From: Burkholderiaceae bacterium
GTDB lineage: Bacteria; Pseudomonadota; Gammaproteobacteria; Burkholderiales; Burkholderiaceae_C
Assembly: GCA_031276435.1 (NCBI GenBank)
Contig: JAISNB010000070.1
Coordinates: 1 to 14,262 of the forward strand
Reading direction: 5' to 3'
DNA: 14,262 bases
This document shows, piece by piece, positions 1-7,591 of the stretch. The notes beneath the pieces are model-generated. The model had not been told where the DNA came from. It saw nothing but the letters and a program-made list of their open reading frames with translations, and did not search any database. The translations under genes were made by a program, and so were the position numbers. How positions within the stretch are numbered: the stretch's first letter is position 1; the number at the start of each line of letters is the position of its first letter.

Positions 1-91
<91 letters not shown>

Positions 92-430
92 ATACCAGCG
101 GTTGAAGAATAAAGTCCAGTGGTTCCGGAATTTATTTCGGATGTGTCGCTATTTCTCATATCTTGCTCCTTGCAAGTTGATGGGATGGTGGATGCGCCTT
201 TGGCTCCTTGCCTTGCCGCTTCCTCATGCGCCCTGTGTGTGTTGCGCTGCATTGAGAGGCGCGGCAACAGGAGAGCGCATGATTGGCGTCGGCTCGGGGC
301 CAAGACACGCATGTCATGCTAGCAGCATTCCCGCATTTTGCAACAGGCAGAGAGGCGCGCAAGCGAAAAAAATGCGGAAAGTGTGAAATAGTTCCGCTTT
401 TTGATGGGCATGTGTTGTTTTTTTGCCCGC

Positions 431-478
431 CCTCTCTCGCTCCTGCCGGGGCACTCTCTCCCTCACAAGGGAGAGAGG
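431..478. repeat. Palindromic intergenic repeat A
   Basis: The core is a perfect 10-bp stem, CTCTCTCCCT (454-463) with AGGGAGAGAG (468-477), and a 4-nt loop CACA. A second CCTCTCTC lies at 431 and could pair with the same right arm, giving a larger alternative fold. This is the same style of unit as repeats B and C nearby, a common class of short intergenic palindrome in proteobacteria. It is not followed by a T tract, so it is not a classical terminator. Confidence 0.75.
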
Positions 479-536
479 AAGGCAAACGGCTGGCTGCGCA
501 CATCTCTTCATCGCCCTCGCCACCATCCTCACCCCC

Positions 537-562
537 GCCCCTCTCCACAAGGGGAGAGGGGC
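537..562. repeat. Palindromic intergenic repeat B
   Basis: A perfect 10-bp stem, GCCCCTCTCC (537-546) with GGAGAGGGGC (553-562), encloses the 6-nt loop ACAAGG. It is preceded by CCTCACCCCC, the usual lead-in of this repeat class. Repeat C follows within 11 bases, so B and C form a tandem pair of hairpins. Confidence 0.8.
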
Positions 563-572
563 GCATATTGCA

Positions 573-591
573 CCCTCCCCTTTGGGGAGGG
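573..591. repeat. Palindromic intergenic repeat C
   Basis: A perfect 8-bp stem, CCCTCCCC (573-580) with GGGGAGGG (584-591), has a TTT loop. It is followed by a purine-rich stretch of GATGGGGAGA and GTTGGGGTAAGGGG type (to about 619). With repeat B it makes one composite element, probably a degenerate multi-unit palindromic repeat. Confidence 0.75.
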
Positions 592-740
592 ATGGGGAGA
601 GAGTTGGGGTAAGGGGACATTGCTGCTTTGCCTGTGAGTGAGAGGAAAGCATGCGTCATTGAAAGAGCCGCAGGGCACGTGGCGGTCCAGTTGCAGTCTT
701 GCAATCTGCGGCGGCGTTTCGAGAAACTCAGCCGTTGCAT

Positions 741-771
741 GGATTGCCGCGTCGCGCTCCTCGCAATGACG
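741..771. repeat. Dispersed 'ATTGC...GCAATGACG' intergenic repeat
   Basis: This stretch reads on the minus strand as the familiar CGTCATTGCGAGGAGCGCG...GGCAATCC unit, found as dispersed intergenic copies in many proteobacterial genomes. ATTGC at 743-747 pairs with GCAAT at 763-767, so the unit can fold. I recognise it by its sequence style only. Copy number in this genome cannot be seen from one window. Confidence 0.6.
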
Positions 772-836
772 AAACGGTAAGTTGTGGTTGCCAATGACGG
801 TGGACAAAGGGGGTGCCTCTCTTCATTCCCCCATCC

Positions 837-858
837 GTATCCCTTGGGGAAAGGGTAC
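837..858. repeat. Short palindromic unit D
   Basis: CCCTT (841-845) pairs with AAGGG (851-855), and the stem extends outward through GTA/TAC with a single bulged T. The lead-in CCCCCATCC resembles the lead-in of repeats B and C, so this looks like a diverged member of the same family. Confidence 0.45.
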
Positions 859-1121
859 CCAAACGCCATCGCGCAGCGCGTGACGACGACAAGCGCGCGC
901 CTTGCGGCAGCGGCCCGTTCCTGCAAAGTTGCTGGCGCGGCGTCAAAAAGCCGCTGCGCCCAATAGTCAACAAAATCTTGATCCGGATCGACACGCCGCC
1001 ACCGCCGGGCGGCGATTCAGGCCACAAGGTCGATTACCATCTTCCGGTAAGCGCGCTTGCCGCCGCCCGCGCGCCACAAGCCGCGGGCGCGGCAAAGCGC
1101 AATCGACCCATTCAAAACAAC

Positions 1122-3128
1122 ATGAAACCCGCCGCCGCATCCCGCCACCTTGCCACCGGAGCGCCATTGCCAGCGTGGCTGCGCGCGTCGCTGGAGCGCC
1201 GCCTGACGGTTGGCCTGTGCGTGGCCGTGCTGCTGTCGGCGCTGGTACTGGTGGTGCTGGCGCAATCGCTGAATCGGCGCGCGCTGGTGCAAGAGCAGGA
1301 AACGGCGGCCATGCGGCTGGCCCAGGTGTTCGAGGCCAGCTTGCAGCACGCCATGCTGCGCCGCGACGTGCCGGGCATGGCCAGCATTCTGGCGCGCATG
1401 GGACAGGCGCCCGGCGTGGCGCGCGCGCGCCTGCTGGAGCCGCATGGCACGGTGCGCTTTGCCGCCAACGCCGCGGATGTGGGCACGCAAGACGCGCAGG
1501 CGCTGGCTGGATTGTGCGTAACGGCCGGTTGCGCCGTGCCTGCGCCGCGCCTGCGCTGGCGCGACGGCGACGGCAACAACGACGCGGCGGCAGCGGCAGC
1601 GCCCGGCGCGCGACCGGCCTTGCAGATTGCCTACCCCATTCACAATCAGGCGCGCTGCCAGCAATGCCATGGCCCGGTTGCCACGCACCCGGTCAACGGG
1701 GTTTTGCTGCTGGATTTCCAGGCGCTGCCGGGCATGCCCTGGCGCGACCGGGCCACCCTGCTGAGCGCGGGCCTGGCGGCGCTGCTGGTGTTTGCGGGCA
1801 TCATGGCCTGGACTTTGCGGCGGCAAGTCACGCAGCCGCTGTACCAATTGCTGCAAGGCTCTGAAAAACTGGCCTCGGGCGATTGGTCCACGCGATTGCA
1901 CGTGGCCGCGCTCGACGAGCTTGGCCGCGTGGCGCAGGGCTTCAACCGCATGGCCGACCGGCTGGGCCGCATGATGGGCGCGTTGCAGCAGCAACACACT
2001 TTCTTGCAGACACTGATCGACGCGGTGCCCGATCCGCTGCTGGTCATCGACGCCAATTTCCGCATTCGCCTGGCCAACCGCGCCTATGGCAACCTGCTCG
2101 GGCTGGACACGGCGGCCATTGTGGGCAGTACCTGCCACCAGACCAGTCGCGGCCTGCGCGAGCCTTGCCCGTGTACGCTGGTGACCTGCCCGGTGGCCGA
2201 GATGCGCCAGCAGGCGCAACCCGTGCACAGCGTGATGCGCCTGCGCCGCGCCGACGGCGGCCAGGTCGAGGCGGACATCGAGGCCGCGCTGGTGGAAAGC
2301 GCCAGCGGCGAGCGCCTGACGGTGGAAATCCTGCGCCCGCTCGATCGCACGGTGCGCTTTTCGCAAGAGCAGCGGCTGTCCACCATCGGCCTGCTGGCCA
2401 ATGGCGTCGCGCACGAAATCCACAACCCGCTCGCTTCCATCCGCCTGGCCCTGCAAGCCTGCCTGCGCGGGCTGCGCGGCGGCGACATCAGCAACGAAGA
2501 GTTGATGGATTATCTGGGCGTGGTGGATCACGAGATCGACCGCTGCGTGCTGACCACGCGGCGCCTCATGCAAATGAGCGCCGTGCCCTCGCAAACCCTG
2601 GGGCCGGTGCGCGTGCTGCCCGCCATCCACGACGTGCTGGCGCTGCTGGGCGAAGAATGCCGCGCCGCTGGCGTGGCGGTGTCGCGCCAGTGCGCGCCAG
2701 CAGAGGCCTGCATCCTGGGCGACGAGGCCGAATTCCGCCAGGTGCTCATCAACCTGATCCACAACGCGCTGCACGCCACGCCAGCGGGCGGCTACATCGA
2801 AATCCGCGCCACGCAAGAAGGCAGCGACCGGCTGCGGCTGCAAGTGCAAGACAGCGGCAGTGGCATTGCGCTGGCCGATCAGGCGCTCATCTTCATGCCG
2901 TTTTTCAGCCGCCGCGCCGACGGGCAACGCGGCACGGGGCTGGGGTTGGCCATCAGCAAATCCATTGTCGATCGCTTCGGCGGCGAAATCTCGGTGCGCA
3001 GCACGCCCGGACAGGGCGCCACCTTCACCGTGCTGCTGCCGCTGGCCGCGTCGGCGCCGCCATCGCCACCGTCCGGGGCCGCCGCCAGCGCCGCTGCCTC
3101 TTCGCTCCTGCAAGGCACAACCCCATGA
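1122..3128 (+). CDS. Membrane sensor histidine kinase with extracytoplasmic heme-c motif and Cys-rich PAS domain
   Basis: Autophosphorylating sensor kinase of a two-component system, 668 aa, in the inner membrane. Domain order by eye: transmembrane helix ~29-49; extracytoplasmic sensor ~50-210 with a CxxCH motif (C179-Q-Q-C182-H183), the signature for covalent heme c; transmembrane helix ~212-231; HAMP linker ~232-285; PAS ~292-400 carrying C338, C349, C351 and C356; HisKA with phospho-acceptor H431 (VAHEIHNPL); HATPase with N box N544/N548, G1 box DSGSG (577-581) and G2 box GTGLGL (604-609); then an Ala/Ser/Pro-rich tail. All catalytic boxes are present. The ATG at 1122 is chosen because upstream in-frame sequence is low-complexity and domainless, but no clear Shine-Dalgarno precedes it. 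The stop overlaps the next gene's start as ATGA, so the two are translationally coupled. A heme- and redox-type signal is inferred; the true ligand is unknown. Confidence 0.93.
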   Translation: MKPAAASRHLATGAPLPAWLRASLERRLTVGLCVAVLLSALVLVVLAQSLNRRALVQEQETAAMRLAQVFEASLQHAMLRRDVPGMASILARMGQAPGVARARLLEPHGTVRFAANAADVGTQDAQALAGLCVTAGCAVPAPRLRWRDGDGNNDAAAAAAPGARPALQIAYPIHNQARCQQCHGPVATHPVNGVLLLDFQALPGMPWRDRATLLSAGLAALLVFAGIMAWTLRRQVTQPLYQLLQGSEKLASGDWSTRLHVAALDELGRVAQGFNRMADRLGRMMGALQQQHTFLQTLIDAVPDPLLVIDANFRIRLANRAYGNLLGLDTAAIVGSTCHQTSRGLREPCPCTLVTCPVAEMRQQAQPVHSVMRLRRADGGQVEADIEAALVESASGERLTVEILRPLDRTVRFSQEQRLSTIGLLANGVAHEIHNPLASIRLALQACLRGLRGGDISNEELMDYLGVVDHEIDRCVLTTRRLMQMSAVPSQTLGPVRVLPAIHDVLALLGEECRAAGVAVSRQCAPAEACILGDEAEFRQVLINLIHNALHATPAGGYIEIRATQEGSDRLRLQVQDSGSGIALADQALIFMPFFSRRADGQRGTGLGLAISKSIVDRFGGEISVRSTPGQGATFTVLLPLAASAPPSPPSGAAASAAASSLLQGTTP

Positions 3129-4522
3129 AATCCTCACTGCTCATCGTGGAAGACGACAGCGTGCTCAACCGCCTGCTGACCAAGGAGCTTGGCAAGGCGG
3201 GCTACGACATCGAAAGCGCGCACTCCTGGGCCGAGGCGCGCGAGCGCATCGACCGCTTTGCCCCCGATCTGGTGCTGCTGGACTTCAATTTGCCCGACGC
3301 CAGCGACTTCACGCCGTTGCAGGAAATCGCCCCGAGCCGCCCGGTGGTTATGCTCACCGCCTACGGCTCGGTGCATCAGGCCGTGCAGGCCATGCACCTG
3401 GGCGCGGTGGATTACCTGATCAAGCCGGTCAATCTGGACGAGCTGGAGCTGGTCATCGAGCGCGCGCTGGAACGCACACGCATCTCCACGCAAAAAGCCG
3501 TGCGCGCCAGCCAGACGCCTGCCGACGACCTGCTGGGCATGGTGGGCCAGAGCGCGGCCATGCAACGCCTGCGCCAAACCATCCGCGAAGTGGCCGCCAG
3601 CGACGTTACCGTACTCATCCAGGGCGAAAGCGGCTCCGGCAAAGAGCTGGTGGCGCAAGCGCTGCACGCGGCCAGCCCGCGCAAGGGCGAAGGCTTTGTG
3701 CCCGTGGACTGCTGCACGCTGCAAGAAACGCTGTTCGAGTCTGAACTGTTCGGCTACGAGCGCGGCGCATTCACCGGCGCCGACCGGCGCAAGCCCGGCT
3801 TGATCGAAGCGGCGGCGCGCGGCACGCTGTTTTTCGACGAAATTGGCGAAGCCGGGCCAGCCATCCAGGCCAAGCTGCTGCGCGTGCTGGAAGCCGGACG
3901 CTTCCGGCGCGTGGGCGCCAACGCCGACTTGCGCACCGACGCGCGCATCGTGGCCGCCACCAACCGCAACCTGTCGGAGCGCGTGCGCGACGGCCATTTC
4001 CGCGAGGACTTGTATTACCGGCTGTCTGCCTTCGTGATCCATGTGCCGCCGCTGCGCGAGCGCGGCGAGGACATCGCGGCGCTGGCGCAGCACTTTGTAG
4101 ACCGCCGTCGCCAGACCCAGGGCCTGCCGACGCTGCCACTGGCCAGCGCTGCGCTGGCCAGTCTGGCCGCCTACCATTGGCCGGGCAATGTGCGCGAGCT
4201 GCGCAACGTGATCGAGCGTGCCTTGATCCACGTGGGCGCCGCCACAAGCATCGGCCCCGGGCATCTGGGCGAGCTGGGCACGCCAGCCCATGCCGAAGCG
4301 ATGGCAGCGCCCCCCGCGCAAACCGCGGCGGTGGCCTCCAGCGTGCAAATTCCGGATGACGCGCTGGTGCTCAGCGGTGAGCCGACGCTTGAGCACATCG
4401 AGCGCGAATACCTCATCGCGCTGCTGCGCCGCCACGAAGGCAACCGCCGCAAAGTGGCCGACGCGCTGGGCATCTCGGAGCGCACGGCCTACCGCATGAT
4501 TGACCGCTACGGCCTCAAATGA
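3125..4522 (+). CDS. NtrC-family sigma-54-dependent response regulator
   Basis: Cytoplasmic transcription activator, 465 aa, cognate partner of the kinase it overlaps by 4 bp. The receiver domain (~1-120) has the acidic pair D10/D11, phospho-acceptor D53 (LVLLDFNLP), T78 and K100. The AAA+ domain (~135-370) has Walker A GESGSGKE (167-174), the sigma-54 contact loop GAFTGA (214-219), and Walker B LFFDE (235-239). A Fis-type helix-turn-helix lies at the C-terminus (GNRRKVADALGISERTAYR). An intact GAFTGA loop means it should activate RNA polymerase carrying sigma-54 rather than act only as a repressor. Family architecture and length are normal. The target genes are not known from the sequence; its own operon and a sigma-54-like promoter at 12287-12301 are candidates only. 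It ends 19 bp from the convergent yggS. Confidence 0.95.
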   Translation: MKSSLLIVEDDSVLNRLLTKELGKAGYDIESAHSWAEARERIDRFAPDLVLLDFNLPDASDFTPLQEIAPSRPVVMLTAYGSVHQAVQAMHLGAVDYLIKPVNLDELELVIERALERTRISTQKAVRASQTPADDLLGMVGQSAAMQRLRQTIREVAASDVTVLIQGESGSGKELVAQALHAASPRKGEGFVPVDCCTLQETLFESELFGYERGAFTGADRRKPGLIEAAARGTLFFDEIGEAGPAIQAKLLRVLEAGRFRRVGANADLRTDARIVAATNRNLSERVRDGHFREDLYYRLSAFVIHVPPLRERGEDIAALAQHFVDRRRQTQGLPTLPLASAALASLAAYHWPGNVRELRNVIERALIHVGAATSIGPGHLGELGTPAHAEAMAAPPAQTAAVASSVQIPDDALVLSGEPTLEHIEREYLIALLRRHEGNRRKVADALGISERTAYRMIDRYGLK

Positions 4523-4541
4523 CGTCGCGAGCGCCGCCGGT

Positions 4542-5228
4542 TCAGCCGCGGCCTCCAAAAATGGCCGTGCCCACGCGCACCATGGTGCTGCCCGCCGCAA
4601 TGGCCGCCTCCAGATCGGCGCTCATGCCCATGGACAGGGTGTCCAGCGTCAAACCCGCGGCCCGCAGCGCGTCGAACAAGGCTTTGGCGCGCTCGTGCAC
4701 GCCGCGCATGTCCGCCACATCGGGCGTCATGTCGGGAATGCTCATCAGCCCGCGCAGGCGCAAACCGGGCAGGGCGGCCACCTGCCGCGCCAGATCCAGC
4801 GCCCGAGCGGGCGGCACGCCCGACTTGGTGTCGCCGCCATCCATGTTGACCTGGATGCAAACGTTCAACGGCGGCAAATGCGCTGGCCGCTGCGCCGACA
4901 GGCGCTCGGCGATTTTGAACCGGTCGACGCTGTGGCACCACTGGAAATGCTCGGCCACGGCGCGCGTCTTGTTGCTTTGCAGCGGCCCAATGCAATGCCA
5001 CTGCAAGCCGTCCAGATCGGCCAGGGCGGCCATTTTTGCCAATGCCTCCTGCACGTAGTTTTCGCCAAAAGCGCGCTGCCCCTGCGCATGGGCGGCCCGC
5101 ACGGCTTGCGGGCCAAAGGTTTTGGAGACCGCCAGCAGCCTGACATCTTGCGCGCCGCGCCCGGCAATTTGGCAGGCCGTTGCAATCCGATCACGGATGT
5201 GCTTCAGATTATTGGAAATCATCGTCAT
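4542..5228 (-). CDS. yggS: YggS-family pyridoxal-phosphate homeostasis protein (PLPBP)
   Basis: Cytoplasmic PLP-binding protein of the YggS/PROSC family, 228 aa, which buffers free pyridoxal phosphate and has no known catalytic turnover. The PLP lysine is K36 in LLAVSKTF. Other family landmarks are GENYVQEA (55-62), HCIGPLQSNK (78-87), the GLMSIP strand (160-165) and the C-terminal phosphate-binding stretch SMGMSADL...VRVGTAIFG. The usual VNxxGExxKxG segment here reads VNMDGGDTKSG. An ATG at 5228 gives the family's normal length; a longer in-frame start at 5270 would reach into the pilT promoter region, and ATG 5222 is an alternative. The gene is divergent from pilT across only 59 bp, the arrangement seen in many betaproteobacteria and pseudomonads, so the two probably share a control region. 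Confidence 0.95.
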   Translation of the reverse strand: MTMISNNLKHIRDRIATACQIAGRGAQDVRLLAVSKTFGPQAVRAAHAQGQRAFGENYVQEALAKMAALADLDGLQWHCIGPLQSNKTRAVAEHFQWCHSVDRFKIAERLSAQRPAHLPPLNVCIQVNMDGGDTKSGVPPARALDLARQVAALPGLRLRGLMSIPDMTPDVADMRGVHERAKALFDALRAAGLTLDTLSMGMSADLEAAIAAGSTMVRVGTAIFGGRG

Positions 5229-5287
5229 AATGCCAAGGGTAACCAGTTTTACACCCCTTTCCAATTTCACATAGGCGACGAAGTACC

Positions 5288-6325
5288 GTGGACATCACGC
5301 AATTGCTGGCGTTTTCCGTCAAGAACAAAGCTTCCGACCTGCACCTTTCGGCAGGTCTTCCCCCCATGATTCGCGTGCATGGCGACGTGCGACGCTTAAA
5401 CAGCGAACCGCTGGAGCACAAGCAGGTGTTCGCCATGCTCTACGACATCATGAACGATGCGCAGCGCAAGGTGTATGAAGAGCATCTGGAGGTCGACTTC
5501 TCGTTTGAAATCGAAGGGCTGGCGCGCTTTCGTGTCAACGCCTTCAACCAGATTCGGGGCGCTTCCGGCGTGCTGCGCACCATTCCGAGCAAGATCCTGA
5601 CGCTTGAGCAGCTTGGCGCGCCGCGCATTTTTGCCCAACTGGCGGTTCAGCCGCGCGGCCTGGTGCTGGTGACGGGGCCTACGGGTTCGGGCAAATCCAC
5701 CACGCTGGCGGCCATGGTCAACCACCTCAACGAAAACCAGTACGGACACATCCTGACGGTGGAAGACCCGATTGAATTCGTGCACGAATCCAAGAAATGC
5801 GTCATCAACCAGCGTGAGGTCGGCCCGCACACCCTGAGCTTTGCCAACGCGCTGCGCTCCGCGCTGCGTGAAGACCCGGACACGATTCTGGTGGGCGAAA
5901 TGCGCGATCTGGAAACCATCCGCCTGGCCATGACCGCCGTCGAAACCGGGCACCTGGTGTTCGGCACGCTGCACACTTCCAGCGCGGCCAAAACGGTTGA
6001 CCGCATCATCGACGTGTTCCCCGCTGAAGAAAAGGAGATGGTGCGCGCCATGTTGTCCGAATCGCTGCAAGCGGTGATCTCGCAAACGCTTTGCAAAAAC
6101 AAGATGGGCGATGGCCGCGTGGCCGCGCACGAGATCATGATCGGCACGCCCGCCATTCGCAACCTGATTCGCGAGTCCAAGGTGGCGCAAATGTATTCGG
6201 TCATCCAGACAGGCAGCAACCTTGGCATGCAAACGCTCGATCAAAGCCTTCTCGATCTGGTGCGCCGCAACGCCATCAGCCGCGACGAGGCGCGCAGCAG
6301 AGCCAAGGCGCCGGAAAACTTCTGA
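5288..6325 (+). CDS. pilT: Type IV pilus retraction ATPase PilT
   Basis: Hexameric cytoplasmic ATPase that depolymerises type IV pili, powering twitching motility and DNA uptake. It is 345 aa, the standard length. The N-terminal PAS-like domain starts with the PilT-typical DITQLLAFSVKNKASDLHLS. Walker A is GPTGSGKS (130-137); Walker B is ILVGEMRD (200-207) with catalytic E204; an Asp box and His box are present (TVEDPIEF; TGHLVFGTLHT); and the retraction-specific AIRNLIRE motif is at 289-296. The start is GTG at 5288, fixed by homology because the protein begins exactly at the conserved N-terminus. The Shine-Dalgarno is weak (AGGCGA about 9 nt upstream). pilU follows after 63 bp on the same strand, so they are probably co-transcribed. 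No pilin or assembly genes are in the window, as is usual for this locus. Confidence 0.97.
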   Translation: MDITQLLAFSVKNKASDLHLSAGLPPMIRVHGDVRRLNSEPLEHKQVFAMLYDIMNDAQRKVYEEHLEVDFSFEIEGLARFRVNAFNQIRGASGVLRTIPSKILTLEQLGAPRIFAQLAVQPRGLVLVTGPTGSGKSTTLAAMVNHLNENQYGHILTVEDPIEFVHESKKCVINQREVGPHTLSFANALRSALREDPDTILVGEMRDLETIRLAMTAVETGHLVFGTLHTSSAAKTVDRIIDVFPAEEKEMVRAMLSESLQAVISQTLCKNKMGDGRVAAHEIMIGTPAIRNLIRESKVAQMYSVIQTGSNLGMQTLDQSLLDLVRRNAISRDEARSRAKAPENF

Positions 6326-6388
6326 TGCGCATGCCGCGCAGCAACACGCAACAGCATTCATTTTGTTTCAGCCGCAGGAGACGAACTC

Positions 6389-7525
6389 ATGAACCGCGAT
6401 GACGCCAGTCAATTCATCAACAATTTGCTCAAGCTGTTGCTGCAGCGCGGAGGCAGCGACCTGTTTCTCACCGCCGATTTCCCGCCAGCCATCAAGGTCG
6501 ATGGCTCGGTCTCCAAGGTCTCCTCGCAAACGCTGAGTCCGGCGCAAACCATGACGCTGGCGCGCGCGATCATGAGCGACAAGCAGGCCGCCGAATTCGA
6601 GGCCACCAAGGAGTGCAACTTCGGCATCTCGCCCGCGGGCATCGGGCGCTTTCGCTGCAACGCCTTTGTGCAGCAGGGCCGGGTGGGCATCGTCATGCGC
6701 GTTATTCCCCAGAAGCTGCCCACGCTCGACGGGCTGGGCATGCCCAAAATCCTCAAGGATGTGGCCATGTCCAAACGCGGGCTGGCCATCCTCGTGGGCG
6801 CCACCGGTTGCGGCAAATCCACCACGCTGGCAGCCATGCTCGACTGGCGCAACATCCACTCGCATGGTCACATCGTCACAATCGAAGACCCGATCGAGTT
6901 CGTGCACCCGCACAAGAACTGCATCGTCACGCAGCGCGAAGTGGGGCTGGACACGGTCGACTGGGAAAGCGCGCTGAAAAACTCGCTGCGCCAGGCGCCC
7001 GACGTGATCCTCATGGGTGAAATCCGCGACCGCGACACCATGGAAAAAGCCATTTCCTTTTCCGAAACCGGGCATTTGTGCCTGGCGACGCTGCATGCCA
7101 ACAACGCCAACCAGGCGCTGGACCGCATTGTTGATTTTTTCCCAGAAGACCGGCGCCCGCAATTGCTGACCGATCTCTCCTTCAACCTGCGCGCCCTGAT
7201 TTCGCAGCGCCTGCTGCCCAAGCAAACCGGCAAGGGCCGAACGGCGGTGGTCGAAGTCATGCTCAACTCGCCCCTGATCTCCGATCTGATCATGCGGTTT
7301 GAAATTGCCGAAATCAAGGAAGTCATGAAAAGAAGCCGCGAGCTGGGCATGCAAACCTTCGACCAGGCGCTGTTCGACGCTTTCGAGGCCGACCTGATCA
7401 GCTACGAAGAAGCCATGCGCAACGCCGATTCCATGAACGACTTGCGCCTGCAAATCAAGCTGTACAGCAAGCGCGCCAAGAAGCAGGATTTGAGTGCGGG
7501 CACCGAGCACCTGCAAATCGTCTGA
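6389..7525 (+). CDS. pilU: Type IV pilus retraction ATPase paralog PilU
   Basis: PilT-dependent accessory retraction ATPase, 378 aa, that raises retraction force. It has Walker A GATGCGKS (137-144), Walker B VILMGEIRD (206-214) with E211, Asp box TIEDPIEF, and the PilU-type His box SETGHLCLATLHANN. It lacks PilT's AIRNLIRE and has NSPLISDLI in its place, and it carries the longer, charged C-terminal tail that separates PilU from PilT. The ATG at 6389 has a good Shine-Dalgarno (AGGAGA, 6 nt spacing). The 63-bp gap to pilT shows no terminator. It is convergent with dolP. Confidence 0.96.
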   Translation: MNRDDASQFINNLLKLLLQRGGSDLFLTADFPPAIKVDGSVSKVSSQTLSPAQTMTLARAIMSDKQAAEFEATKECNFGISPAGIGRFRCNAFVQQGRVGIVMRVIPQKLPTLDGLGMPKILKDVAMSKRGLAILVGATGCGKSTTLAAMLDWRNIHSHGHIVTIEDPIEFVHPHKNCIVTQREVGLDTVDWESALKNSLRQAPDVILMGEIRDRDTMEKAISFSETGHLCLATLHANNANQALDRIVDFFPEDRRPQLLTDLSFNLRALISQRLLPKQTGKGRTAVVEVMLNSPLISDLIMRFEIAEIKEVMKRSRELGMQTFDQALFDAFEADLISYEEAMRNADSMNDLRLQIKLYSKRAKKQDLSAGTEHLQIV

Positions 7526-7591
7526 ACTCGGCGGCACTGGCGCAAGCCAAGCGCGCCGATTGCCCGCCTGGCCCGCGCCGCCGACTGGTGG
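7526..7591. terminator. Convergent pilU/dolP junction with inverted repeat
   Basis: TCGGCGGC (7528-7535) and GCCGCCGA (7577-7584) are perfect 8-bp inverted arms separated by 41 nt of GC-rich sequence that can fold internally. The pair sits exactly between two converging genes, where a bidirectional terminator would be expected. There is no T tract on either strand, so this is a weak call. Confidence 0.25.

Larger units (their letters stand above)
92..1121. other. Long non-coding, repeat-rich intergenic region
   Basis: About 1 kb between the heptad array and the histidine kinase holds no frame that I can support as a gene. The frames that are open translate to low-complexity Pro/Ser/Arg/Gly text typical of palindromic intergenic repeats, for example LTPTLSP-like strings on the minus strand. 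It contains at least four short hairpins (431-478, 537-562, 573-591, 837-858) and one dispersed-repeat copy (741-771). The last 260 bases before the kinase are very GC-rich, with a 10-bp palindrome GATCCGGATC (980-989) and a 7-bp GC hairpin (994-1014). The kinase promoter probably lies somewhere here, but no convincing sigma-70 promoter is visible. Confidence 0.75.

Noticed and set aside
1017..3137. A 706-codon open frame antisense to the histidine kinase
   Set aside because: It mirrors the kinase in a GC-rich codon context, is rich in His/Gln/Arg/Ala and has no domain; the plus-strand kinase has every catalytic motif.
1122..4522. Kinase/regulator pair as PilS-PilR because of nearby pilT
   Set aside because: PilS has several membrane helices and no heme motif, and no pilin gene is nearby; proximity to pilT alone is not evidence.
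3134..4600. A 488-codon antisense frame over the response regulator
   Set aside because: Same reason: a GC-rich shadow of a gene with intact REC, AAA+ and Fis motifs.
5229..5287. Named promoters in the yggS-pilT gap
   Set aside because: The gap must hold divergent promoters, but I could not identify -35/-10 pairs with good sequence and spacing.
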